This document shows, in pieces, positions 53,814 to 64,000 of a stretch of DNA of 64,000 nt. The notes under the pieces are model-generated. The model searched no databases. It was not told the origin of the DNA and was given only the letters and a program-made list of their open reading frames with translations. Position 1 is the stretch's first letter; every line of letters starts with the position of its first letter. Source of the DNA: Salminus brasiliensis (taxonomy: Eukaryota; Chordata; Actinopteri; Characiformes; Bryconidae); NCBI RefSeq assembly GCF_030463535.1, contig NC_132883.1, forward strand, positions 31,971,873-32,035,872. Reading direction: 5' to 3'. The translations under genes were made by a program, and so were the position numbers.

Positions 53814-54884
53814 ATGCAGACTAAATCCAAATCGTCGTTTCAGCCGTACTTCTTAAAGTTCACCTTTGATATTTTATGAAAAAAAGTTTCATAAAACTCT
53901 CCATCGTGTTTTACTCTTGCGTTCTCTCATTTTTTCTGATCCACAGCATGTCTCTAGCAAAGAAGCCAAGGTAACGCCCCCCTGAGCGCTAATTGGCCAT
54001 CTCTGACACAGACTAGGCCTTGGCAACAACCTATTGGCTGCCATTTTAGGCTCAATTTATTTACCTTACTTATCAGTAAGTAATTTTCTATCCGCTTTAA
54101 TGGCTGTTCTTAAGTTATTCACGTTGTATTATTTTTTTTTACGATTTTTAAAATTATTTATTATTTTTTGCTTTGCATCTGGTTTTAATGTTCTGGACAT
54201 TTGAAACCTGGGTTACACATAAATTTACAATTACCTGTTCCTGTTACAGCTTCCTCTAATATTATGGAACAGTGGTATATTTCAAAACCAATATTCAGTA
54301 GAGCTTTTGTAAACTATTAGATTTTATTTTGCTGAATATTGTGATCAGATAGGAGAGTTACTGTAACAGTAAATCAGTCGTTACCAAATCAGCCATAAAT
54401 TAGATCAATCAGATGGAGTCTGCAAGACAGTAACACAATAAAACACAAGAACTGAGCTCAGAACTGGTTAAACTGTCATGTGAGTTGGGTCCGGTGTGTT
54501 GGTTGCAGGCAATTGTTCTAACAGCGCAGATCCAAAAACAAGAGCTAATAATTGCTGTGTGGGAGCAGAGAAAACCCTAAAATGTAGGCATCATTTAGAA
54601 CACAGGTAAAAGTCCAAAACTCAAGAGTGTGTCTACAACTACGGCTAATCATAGCACCCCATGGTTAGCCGTTACCACTGTTAGTGTAAACCGTGCAAAA
54701 CAATGAAATGAAGCGGGAAACAATTTTATTTATTTTTATATCAACGTTACCTTATTTATTAGTAAAACTAAAGCTAAGTCTGAAAGAAACTGGTGTCCGT
54801 ACCTGTTAAATTGACAAATAAACTATTTATTTAACGCTGAACACGAGTGCAGTCACTCACTAGTATCATTAGTATTGAGCAAAT
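53814..54884. other. no gene recognised
   Basis: Mixed, AT-rich sequence with no frame longer than chance and no named repeat. A GC-richer patch at 53970-54030 ('aacgcccccctgagcgctaattggcc') stands out only by composition. Confidence 0.5.
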
Positions 54885-54886
54885 TA

Positions 54887-56378
54887 CAGTGGGGAAAAAA
54901 AGTATTTAGTCAGTCACCAATTGTGCAAGTTCTCCCACTTAAAAAGATGAGAGGCCTGTAATTGACATCATACGTAGCCCTCAACTATGAGAAAAAAATG
55001 AGAAAAGAAATTCAGAAAATCACATTGTCTAATTTTTTAAGAATTTATTTGCAAATAATGGTGGAAAATAAGTATTTGGTCAATAACAAAAGTTATTCTC
55101 AATACTTTGTTATATATCCTTTGTTTGCAATGATAGAGGTCAAACGTTTTCTGTAAGTCTTCACAAGGTTGGCACACACCGTTGCTGGTATGTTGGCCCA
55201 TTCCTCCATGCAGATCTCCTCTAGAGCAGTGATGTTTTGGGGCGGTCGGCGGGCAACACGGACTTTCAACTCCCTCCAAAGGTTTTCTATGGGGTTGAGA
55301 TCTGGAGACTGGCTAGGCCACTCCAGGACCTTGAAATGCTTCTTATGAAGCCACTCCTTTGTTGCCCTGGCAGTGTGCTTGGGATCATTGTCATGCTGAA
55401 AGACCCAGCCACGTTTCATCTTCAATGCCCTTGCTGATAGACGGAGGTTTGCACTCAAAATCTCACAATACATGGCCCCATTCATTATTTCATGTACATG
55501 GACCAGTCGTCCTAGTCCCTTTGCAGAGAAACAGCTCCAAAGCATGATGTTGCCACCCCTATGCTTCACAGTTGGTATGGTGTTCTTTGGATGCAACTCA
55601 GCAATGTGTTTGTACCAAACAGTTCTACTTTGGTTTCATCTGACCATAAGACATTCTCCCAAATGCTCTCTAGCAAACTTCAGACGTGCCCGGATATGTA
55701 CTGGCTTAAGCAGGGGAACACGTCTGGCACTGCAAGATCTGAGTCCCTGGCGACGTAGTGTGTTACTGACGGTAGCCTTTGTAACGTTGGTCCCAGCTTT
55801 CTGCAGGTCATTCACTAGGTCCCTCCATGTGGTTCTGGGATTTTTGCTCACCGTTCTTGTGATCATTTTGACCCCACGGGCTGAGATCTTGCGTGGAGCC
55901 CCTGATTGAGGGAGATTAACAGTGGTCTTGTAGGTCTCCTATTCAGTCTTCCCAGCCTGGTGCAGGTCTCCAATTTTGTTTCAGGTGTCCTTCGACAGCT
56001 CTATGGTCTTTACCATAGTGGAGTTTGGAGTGTGACTGTTTGAGGTTGTGGGCAGGTGTCTTTTATACTGTTAACGAGTTCAAACAGGTGCCATTAATAC
56101 AGGTAATGAGTGGAGGACAGAGAGCCTCCACTCATTAAGAGCCTCTTAAAGAAGACGTTACAGGTCTGTGACAGCCAGAAATCTTGCTTGTTTGTAGGTG
56201 ACCAAATTTCCCACCATTATTTGCAAATAAATTCTTAAAAAATGTGTCAGAATTTTTTTCTCATTTTGTCTCTCATAGTTGAGGTCTACCTATGATGTCA
56301 ATTACAGGCCTCTCTCATTTTTTTAAGTGGGAGAACTTGCACAATTGGTGACTGACTAAATACTTTTTTTCCCCACTG
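54887..56378 (-). mobile_element. Tc1-like transposon, copy 2, both ends present
   Basis: The element begins CAGTGGGGAAAAAAAGTA and ends with the reverse complement, flanked by TA on both sides (54885-54886 and 56379-56380). Inverted ends of about 200 bp enclose a degenerate transposase gene on the minus strand. Sharp ends and a clean target duplication give its exact limits (1,492 bp). Confidence 0.95.
55099..56016 (-). pseudogene. Tc1-like transposase, deleted and shifted
   Basis: From the ATG at 56016 to the stop at 55099. The C-terminal 165 codons are open ([20 protein letters not shown] to GYITKY) and keep the second Asp (HDNDPKHTA) and the Glu ([15 protein letters not shown]). Compared with copy 1, short deletions have removed bases around the first catalytic Asp region (near 55600 and 55665). 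It could not make an active transposase. Confidence 0.85.
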
Positions 56379-56380
56379 TA

Positions 56381-58090
56381 GGTCGAGACTACATCTTACA
56401 AAATGAGAAGTGGAGAGCTTGTTGGCTACAGCACAATTCATGCAAACCAAGCTTTTTTTTGATAAAAAATACATGGTAGATGCTATTTTGGACCAAATTC
56501 ATTTTCACACTGGTTTGGAAAAGCCACGGATCTGAAATTCCTTGTTTGGCCGTTCAATGTTGATTGAAAGGTCAATGACTGATGAGCAATTCCTTAGTCT
56601 TTATAGGCCTACTTTGAAATCCTAGTGAATGCTCACATAAGGTTTGTCTGGGAAGAAGGAATAGTGATATGTCAGCTAGTTCATAGCTTTATGATAGCGT
56701 AGTCATATATCTGCTGTCACTGGTGGGTTGGAGCATCACTATCTGTGATGCTCTGGTAGTAATGTTGACCCAACATGCTGCACAAATTGACTGTAAAACC
56801 TTTGTGTGTGTATTGGGGAATGTGGGGATGGGTCATTTATGCTGGATTTGAATATTTGAAATGTAAGAATCACAGTTAATATTTTTTTTAATTTGACTCT
56901 ATGGTTCTATACAGTTTGTAGAATCTGAAATGTTCTTATTGAAGACTTTAATCTTTAAATGAATACAAATGCATCAAAATGGCCAAATTTCAAATTTGTT
57001 CAAATGGCATTTATACCATCTCATAGGGTAGGCAATACCTCTGATTTTCCAGTATTTGTAAGTAAAGCAATGGTTACAAAATGCTCTTTTTGTGCTCACA
57101 TATATTCTTGCAATTCTACATTTGTAAGTGCATTATTGGCATTATTTAATGTATTTGGCAGTGATATATTTACATAACAAAGTTTTTTTAAGATTCTGCT
57201 ATTTTTGTCAATGCGTCAATATGAAGTGAAATATTACAACACAAACAACACTTACAATCTCATCTCACTGGCTTGGTTATCTCCTCCTGGACTAGATTAA
57301 TTTATCAGAAAGTGCTTCCAGCAGTAAAACTACAGGTAGGATAATCTAAAAGATTAGATTAATTTATCAGAAAGCTGATTGCTTTGCTGTTGCAGCATGT
57401 GGTGTAAATGTCCATAATGGAGAAAAGAGAGAAGGGAGAGAGAGTTCAACAGCCATTAGCTCAAACCCCTCTATGCGCTGATTAAACACATAAGAATAAA
57501 TCAGCCTTGAGCTAATCAGCCTTAAGGTGTATGAAATACCATACTGTAAAGCCATGGAATAAAACAGTTTATTCTTAGCAAATGTGTACAGCACAATAAA
57601 AGCACTTTTTTCACATTTGGGAAAAAAGGTATAAATGTCTGATAAACATTTTTTACAGCAGTAATCATTGTTGTTTTCTTTGTGATACTGCACACGCTCA
57701 AAATGTGCCCATCTACTGCAGAGGTCTCACTGCTATGAATGTTTGTTCTAAAATAATATTTTTACATGCAATTATTTGAACTCGCAGACTCCTAGATCAT
57801 AGTGTCATAGGTGCATCATCCCTCGCAGTTACAAAAGAGAACACATATTTACAAAATAGTAATACTGAGTATTTTCACATAAACTTATGCTATACATATA
57901 CACACATTATATACACACTACACCCATATAATACATACTCTTTGTTTACAATTGCACTGGTTTAAATGAATGTTTACATTATTTACAAAAGATACTGGAT
58001 GGGTGTGAGCTCAGGTGTAGTGTGAGTGAGGAGAAGTCTTTGTGGGTGAATTGTGACAGGAGTTGCATAGGAGTTGCAGTAGTAAGTGCA
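56381..58090. other. no gene recognised
   Basis: AT-rich sequence. The 16-bp string attaatttatcagaaa occurs at about 57297 and again at about 57358, a small local duplication. The frames at 56959-57177 and 57367-57693 have no recognisable domain. Confidence 0.5.
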
Positions 58091-58096
58091 GGGTGC

Positions 58097-58223
58097 AGAG
58101 TGTGTTTGTATGAGGAGGAGGTGTGATGATACAGATGAGATAGAGCAGTGTACCGGTCCACAAGCTATTGTTTGTTTGATCTTATCTGTATCATCACACC
58201 TCCTCCCCATACAAACACACTCT
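58097..58223. repeat. imperfect fold-back repeat
   Basis: The arm AGAGTGTGTTTGTATGAGGA, extending to 'gatacagatgagat' (58097-58141), is repeated in inverse at about 58179-58223 with two or three mismatches, around a loop of about 37 bp. The opposite-strand frames starting in each arm are therefore near copies. It could be a very short fold-back transposon or an RNA hairpin. Confidence 0.75.
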
Positions 58224-58924
58224 TATGGAATTATGGAAATTATAGGATTGATGGACATGTTGATGATATGCAGTGATTTAAAATTTGGAAACAGAATATT
58301 CACAACATCAGGTTGAAAAGACATCAGCTATGAAAAGACCCAGCCAAGAAAACTGACATTCACTGGCCTGATGGTGGAGTTACAGCAAAGCATTAAACAT
58401 TTTGAATATCTGACCTGTAAGTCCTACACTCAAAATTCTCTTTTGGACTGATTCCTTGATGCTTTCCTACTTCTGTGAACTAGTTGTTACTAAGCCTCAC
58501 ATATTTGGTATCAAAATACTTGCACTAATCTTTATAATTAATAATTATCCAAAAATGTAAACCCTTTTGAATACTTATTTACCCATTTTAACAAAACTTG
58601 CCCATGATTCTGAGGTGGCATGTCAAATTTGGTGGACATGTGTCAGAATAGGGCGAGGTCAGTGGTATGTAACTGTTTCTCATAAACCATACATCCAGTC
58701 AAGCTACAATTTTACATGCTGCATATTTAGCCTATTCTATTATAGTGTGTCCAGAGGATTTGATATGTCAATTATTGTGGTTGCCATTAGCCAGTCACAT
58801 TCAAGCATGCATTTGAAAGGCAAAACATTCACCAATCAGGCTGAAATGTATGGGGATTTATGGGGATTCTCATTTATTTATGTATGAGTATTCTATTATT
58901 TATCAGTGTTAGCAGTGTTATCAA

Positions 58925-59004
58925 GTCAGTGAGACCAAAGGGGAGCGAGCATTGTTAATATTGGGACAAATATCCGATCCTAATATCTGATTGGTGCATC
59001 CCTA
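58925..59004 (-). mobile_element. probable hAT transposon end
   Basis: On the minus strand TTAGGGATGCACCAATCAGA followed by TATTAGGATCGGATATTTGTCC resembles the common fish hAT terminus that starts TAGGGATGCACCGAT. The other end and any transposase are not recognised. Support is by memory of that terminus only. Confidence 0.4.
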
Positions 59005-61560
59005 ATCTCATTGGGCCTGCTGTGCTGGTACTTTATGTCTCATTGGGCCTGTTGTGGTTGGACCTTTAAGCCACTTGCCTATTGTCTATATTGCCATAAA
59101 AAGTTCTACAACTTAGGCCTACTTGAAGCCATAGCTGACACCCATGTGACTCTAGTGTTGTGACAGATGGCATGTTTCATTCCTACTCCATCCACTATGT
59201 GGCCATATATTGGAAGTAGGCCAGGTTACAAGCTAAAAGGAGGAAAACATGCAGTAGCAAAGAGGTTTAGCTGTGGCTAACTTCAGGCCTCACTGTAATG
59301 AAGATCCTTATTGATGGAACTATAGGTTCTAATACTCATTGTAAGTTTCTTTATATATTCAGCCAAGCCTTGTGTATGTTTTATTCATGAGGATTTGTGC
59401 TGTTCTGCTTTTGCAGAAAGCTTCTCTTTTTTCTTGTTTGTTTGTTTCTCAATTTGCACTTCTTACAACTAACCTGCTCTTCATATGGAAATTGGAATAA
59501 ACTTACACACAGAGGACTGAGTAGGATAAAGGTATTTCTCCTGAATTGACTCTCAGCAACTCAAACCAAGGACTTGCATGGTTCAGACTTTCCTTTCATA
59601 AGGAAACACCCAGGATTATAAAATGTCTTCAGAAAGAAGGATGTCCGAAGTAAGTACAAGCACCATTGCAGGAGCTTTCCAACTCCTATGTTTTGGATTG
59701 TTCCTATGGGCTCCAAGTATATATCGTTAATAAGAGGGTGAGTGCTAACTAAATTTTACCCCCCTTCAAGCTCTAAGTGAGCAGTCCACAATTTCTGTCT
59801 TTCCATAACTCTGATATAGGTTAATCTTTAGTCTCATTTGTCCGCAAGCCCTTTCTCCAGAATCCTGCAGGCTCTCTTAGGTATTTGTTAGAAAATTGTA
59901 ATCTGGCCATTCTAAAGGTAGTGGTATATTTATCAGATGTGTCTCTGTACAGTACAGCTGATTTTGGATGTATGTGCTATATGGATGTTTCACTAAAACA
60001 ATATTATGTAAAAATGGTTCAAATAGGCATAAATGTCACAGTAGTGATTTAATCGTTATTAAAGTGTGCTACATGCATGTTTAGATTGTCTAAAGTGCTA
60101 AAACATATCCATTCATTAAAAGTGAGGAAGTTAAGGTTAGTCATTGAGTTTCATTTTTTATCTCTGTTCTTCAGTAGGTTTGGTTGTCTTTAAAACTAAC
60201 ACCAGCAGCTCCTTATCTCTGTGAGTTTTAGATATCTGCACTTTATAAACAATATTTTACCATCTATGGCACCTGCTGCAGGAATTCTGGCTATTTTGAT
60301 TAAATATCCTCATCAAAATGAAAAGACTGGAAATGTTGAGAAAATATAGTGATTGTAGTTTCTCTGTTCTCTTTCATTTAAAAAAATCATGTCAGAGATT
60401 TTAGGACATCGTGAGTGAGAGAAGGGGAGAAGTAAATATCTGCAGATCCAATATCAAACTAACTTGACTGAGCTCCCCAAATTCAAGTGAAAATGTGCTT
60501 GAATGTACAAATGCACTATTTGTTATTTTAAATGCAGCTTCTCCTAGTCTTAGAAATATGTGGAAGTAGTACCAACGGTGAAAGTGGTGAGATTGGTTAT
60601 TGGGGTGAGATTAGGCGCAGCCGTGTTAACAGAGTTTAGTAAGTTTCTGTGGGTTGCTTTCCTGTCTGTTCCTTTACAGCAGTCTTCTCTCTCCATTGAT
60701 CCATAATGCTCTTTCTGTCTGTTTGTCTATCCTGGCTGATAGTCTTTAGTTGCCTACCTGCTGTCTGCTAGCTCTCATGTTGCTTGTTACTCCTGGTCAT
60801 TTCTTTATATTCTTTAATATTAGCTTTGGCTTGTGTATCTAAGCCAATTCTAACCCTTGTGCTATCTGCTATATGTGTATCGATTAAATGTCTTCAGCAT
60901 GTGTCTCTGCATGTTTCAGCAGCATTGACGAGTACTCAGGGGGGTGTTCTCACTGTTGAAGGTTTTATTGTAAGACACTAATCAATATTTGGCCCAAGGG
61001 GTAATGCCACGATACCTGTCCTGGAGGACCCCTAGTGCACTAGATTCCGGACACCGTTTGAAAGAATACAGAAACCAGGATTGTCGTCTCCAGGCCACTT
61101 GCTTACCTACTGACAAGGGAGCAAGCCGTTCAGCTGACTCTTCATGTTGGTGGGGTTGGGTGGGTTGTTTGGCTGGTATAAAAATAGCAACCTCACAACC
61201 ATTAAAAGTTACTATATTAACCTTTACATTGAAGTTCCTTTTGGGGGACAGACTTGGCCCAGCAAGGAGGCAGATAACAGTATATGGCTTTTATTTACTC
61301 ACAAGGAAAGAACATGGGGGAAACAAACATGATCCAACATATAGAATCATTAAGAGCTAGTAATCAACACCTAAAAACAAGTTTTAGTCCAACAAGGCAG
61401 CGTTTAGCTTTTCCAACTTCTTGTAGTCCTCCAAAACAGAACGTTGCATGTTGCAGGTCCACCCAGCTCTGTTATTGGCCACCAAACAGCTTATGCTCGC
61501 TCGTTCACCTCAAGGTTTGTCAGTGAGAGGAGGGTAGAAGTACATGTCTCATATACCCCA
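59005..61560. other. no gene recognised
   Basis: No domain is found in the frames here. The longest, 60989-61360 (123 codons), has no recognisable motif and low-quality composition. Splice-like motifs are scattered but do not form a convincing gene. The segment 'gtcctggaggacccctagtgcac' near 61018 looks like a dispersed repeat end, without firm evidence. Confidence 0.5.
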
Positions 61561-61570
61561 TGACCCACTT

Positions 61571-62453
61571 TCTTACCTGAAGGTGGATCCGACAAACAAG
61601 AGGCTATCTATTTTCAACTGTATGTGGTTGTCTGCATATGTAATTGTATCTGACTGGCTTTCTATTCATCTGCAACTGTGTAACAGGCAAGTAAACATTC
61701 ATTTTCTTTTCATGTATTGACTTTCTTTTTTTTCTCTTATTTGTTCTCAGGACCCCATGACCCCAAGAGGTTATACATCTCCACCTGTTTGTTGTTGTCT
61801 GCATCTGGAACTCTTTCTGACTGGCATTCTATTCATCTCCAGCTGTGTAACAGGTAAGTGAACATTCAGTTTTTTATGTATTTACTTTCTATTTTGTCTT
61901 ATTGTTCTCAGGACCTAATTACTCCCCTTCTTACCTGAAGGTGGATATGGCCAACAAGAGGCTATCCATTTTCAACTTTATGTGGTTGTCTGCAACTGAA
62001 ACTGTGTTTGCATCTAGAACTCTGTCTGCATCTGGAACTCTGTGAACAATCACAGGACCCCATGACCCCAAGAGGCTTTCCATATCCAACTTTTTGTCAT
62101 TGTCTGCATGTGGATCTCTGTCTGATTGACTCTATTTATATACAACTGTGTAACAGGTTAGTGAACATTCATTTTCTTTTCATGTATTGACTTTCTTTTT
62201 TGTCTTATTGTTCTCAGGAACTCATGGCCCCCATTCTTATCCTGAAGGTGGACATGGCCAAAAAGAGGCTATCCCACTCCAACTGTATTTGTATGATTTG
62301 GTTACTATTCATCTGCAACTGTGTAACATTCAGTTTCTTTTCATGTATAGACTTTTTATTTTGTCTTACTTCTTCTCAGGACCTCATGATCCTTAGAGGC
62401 TATCCATCTCTCACTGCAGCGGGATGTCAGGGTAAGTGCATGGAGGATGTTAA
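61571..62453 (+). repeat. tandem array of exon-like modules with intron-like spacers
   Basis: About six modules of 100-150 bp follow one another. Most start after a pyrimidine-rich TTNTTCTCAG and end at AACAG before a donor-like gtaagtg, gcaagta or gttagtg; spacers are about 50-65 bp. Examples: module 61751-61853, spacer 61854-61911. Shared core strings are 'tcttatcctgaaggtgga', 'aagaggctatcca', 'tctgcatctggaactct' and 'ctattcatctgcaactgtgtaacag'. The last module ends at gtaagtgcatgg (about 62432). In one phase the 61751 module reads DPMTPRGYTSPPVCCC without a stop and joins into GPNYSPSYLKVDMANKRLSI. No protein family is recognised, and some modules contain stops. Confidence 0.6.
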
Positions 62454-62910
62454 CAATAAGACATGTAATGCTCTTGCACCCTATATTCTAATTTACTGTG
62501 TTGATGGAATACCTTGCCTCATCAATGCTGACAGAGGTTTCTAAAAGGATACTCACAACAGGAAAATCTTTTTCTGGCTAAAGGCAAGAGCATTTGTCAT
62601 AATATATTAATTGACAATTGTTTGCATAACAATTATGAATTACTTCAGTTCAAAACATATCAATTCACTTAAGGAGTAAAGAAGGAACACACATTTACTT
62701 AAGTCACTATGGTAAATTTATCTTTACCCTTTATCACGTATTTGTTACATCCTTTCTGTAATCTTCTCATCCTGAACTGAAATTAGATCTTATATTAAAT
62801 TAGATGGATAACATCTAAAGTAAGCTTTGAAATACTTGGAAGTCGACTCAGAGGGAAGGTGGGATGAGAAAAAACATACATCAAAGCACAAATTATGAGA
62901 ACTGGATGTA

Positions 62911-64000
62911 CAGTGAGCCAAAAAAAGTATTTAGTCAGCCACTGATTGTGCAAGTTCTCCTACTTAGAAAGATGAGAGAGGTCTGTAATTTTCATCATAG
63001 GTACATTTCAACTATGAGAGACAAAATGAGAAAAACAAATCCAGGAAATCACATTGTAGGATTTTTAAAGAATTTATTTGTAAATAATAAAAGTTCAATT
63101 CAATACTTTGTAACATAACTGTTGTTGGCAATGACAGAGATCAAACATTTCCTGTAAGTCTTCACTAGGTTTGCACACACTGTAGCTGGTATTTTAGCCC
63201 ATTTCTCCAAGCAGATCTCCTCTAGAGCAGTGATATTTTAGGGCTGTTGCTGGGCAACATGGAATTTCAACTCCCTCCACAATTTTTTATGGGGTTTAGG
63301 TCTGGAGACTGGCTAGGCCACTCCAAAACCTTGAAATGCTTTTAACAGAGCCACTCCTTCATTGCCCGAGCTGTGTGTTTGGGATCATTGTCATGCTGGA
63401 AGACCCAGCCATGTTCCATTTTCAATGCTCCCTGATGGAAGGAGGTTTTGGCCTAAAATCTCACAATACATGGCCCCATTCATTCTTCCCTTAACACAGA
63501 TCAGTCGTCCTGTCCCTTTTGCAGAAAAACAGCCCCAAAGCATGATCCACCCCCATGCTTCACAGTAGGTATGGTGTTCTTGGGATGCAACTCAGCAATC
63601 TTTTTCCTCCAAACACGACGAGTTGAGTTTTTACCAAAAAGTTGGCTTCATCTGACCACATGATATTCTCCCAATCCTCTTCTGGATCATCCATATGCTC
63701 TTTGGCAAATGTCAGACGGGCCTGGACATGTGCTAGCTTAAGCAGGGGGACACGCCTAGCACTGCAGGATTTGAGTCCCTCTTGGTGTATTGTGTTACTG
63801 ATGGTAGCCTTTGTTACTTTGGTCCCAGCTCTCTGCAGGTCATTCATCGGGTCCCTTCATGTAGTTCTGGGATTTTTGTTCACCGTTCCCATGATCATTT
63901 TGACCCCACGAGATGAGATCTTGCGTGGGGCCCCAGATCGAGGGAGATTAGCAATGGTCTTGTATGTCTTCCATTTTCTTACAATTGCTCCCACAGTTGA
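62911..64000 (-). mobile_element. Tc1-like transposon, copy 3, cut by the window edge
   Basis: It starts CAGTGAGCCAAAAAAAGTAT after TA (62909-62910), with the same sub-terminal sequence as copies 1 and 2. The transposase lies on the minus strand and runs off the right edge. It is more diverged than the other two copies. Confidence 0.9.
63100..64000 (-). pseudogene. Tc1-like transposase, partial and decayed
   Basis: The stop is at 63102-63100 after TKY. Recognisable reverse-strand parts are the helix-turn-helix region KVTKATISNTIHQEGLKSCS (about 63810), the block YVQARLTFAKEHMDD-like at 63700, and the WSDEANF segment (first Asp, about 63645). Small deletions near 63445 and 63660 shift the frame. 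The N-terminus is outside the window. Confidence 0.8.

Noticed and set aside
60989..61360. 123-codon frame as a gene
   Set aside because: No domain, no splice or homology support, and composition typical of chance frames.
61571..62453. CRISPR array
   Set aside because: The units are long, degenerate and carry splice-like ends in a eukaryotic genome; no short exact repeats with unique spacers.

Overview
This is eukaryotic DNA, almost certainly from a teleost fish. It has spliced exons, (TC)n and (TA)n microsatellites, and a repeat set typical of fish: L2, Rex1-like and Tx1-clade LINEs, DIRS-like, Gypsy-like and retroviral elements, Tc1-like transposons and a Polinton-like polymerase fragment. 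The species cannot be fixed from the sequence. There are no bacterial operons or CRISPR arrays. The only host coding exon I can name is a claudin-10-type exon at 331-438 (+), with a good acceptor and donor; its last exon was not found.

Layout. 1-6000: claudin exon, a short dispersed repeat, then a degenerate satellite broken by a solo retroviral LTR, a truncated Tc1-like element and a DIRS-like fragment. 6031-7228: an internally deleted L2 LINE. 7508-7816: two exon-like segments on opposite strands that I cannot identify. 7856-8193: a TC-rich tract. 8194-28321: a Tx1-clade LINE ('A') split by a Rex1-like LINE and by an endogenous retrovirus; the retrovirus is split by a full-length L2, and the L2 by an IS630/Tc1-like DNA transposon whose three-exon transposase gene looks intact. 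28322-28341: a TC run that separates A from a second Tx1 LINE ('B', 28342-35290), itself split by a truncated provirus carrying a long open env frame. 35309-40855: a third Tx1 copy ('C'), rearranged by an inverted duplication with arms of about 2 kb.

40900-64000 is looser: a tRNA-like segment, a Polinton-type DNA polymerase fragment, LTR-retroelement remains, an 870-bp purine-rich tract, a Gypsy-like pol remnant, another L2 end, a tandem array of about 150 bp, three Tc1-like elements, a Rex1-like 3' end, a fold-back repeat, a probable hAT end, and a tandem array of exon-like modules separated by short intron-like spacers.

How it fits together. The window records successive insertions rather than a pathway. 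Order can be read from target-site duplications: Tx1 A first, then the retrovirus (4-bp ATAG duplication), then L2 inside its gag, then the IS630-like transposon (TA duplication) inside the L2. All Tx1 boundaries lie at TC repeats, which fits the known microsatellite-targeting branch of the Tx1 clade. Most reading frames are damaged. The exceptions are the IS630-like transposase and the truncated env frame. All family names come from recognised motifs, not from database searches.
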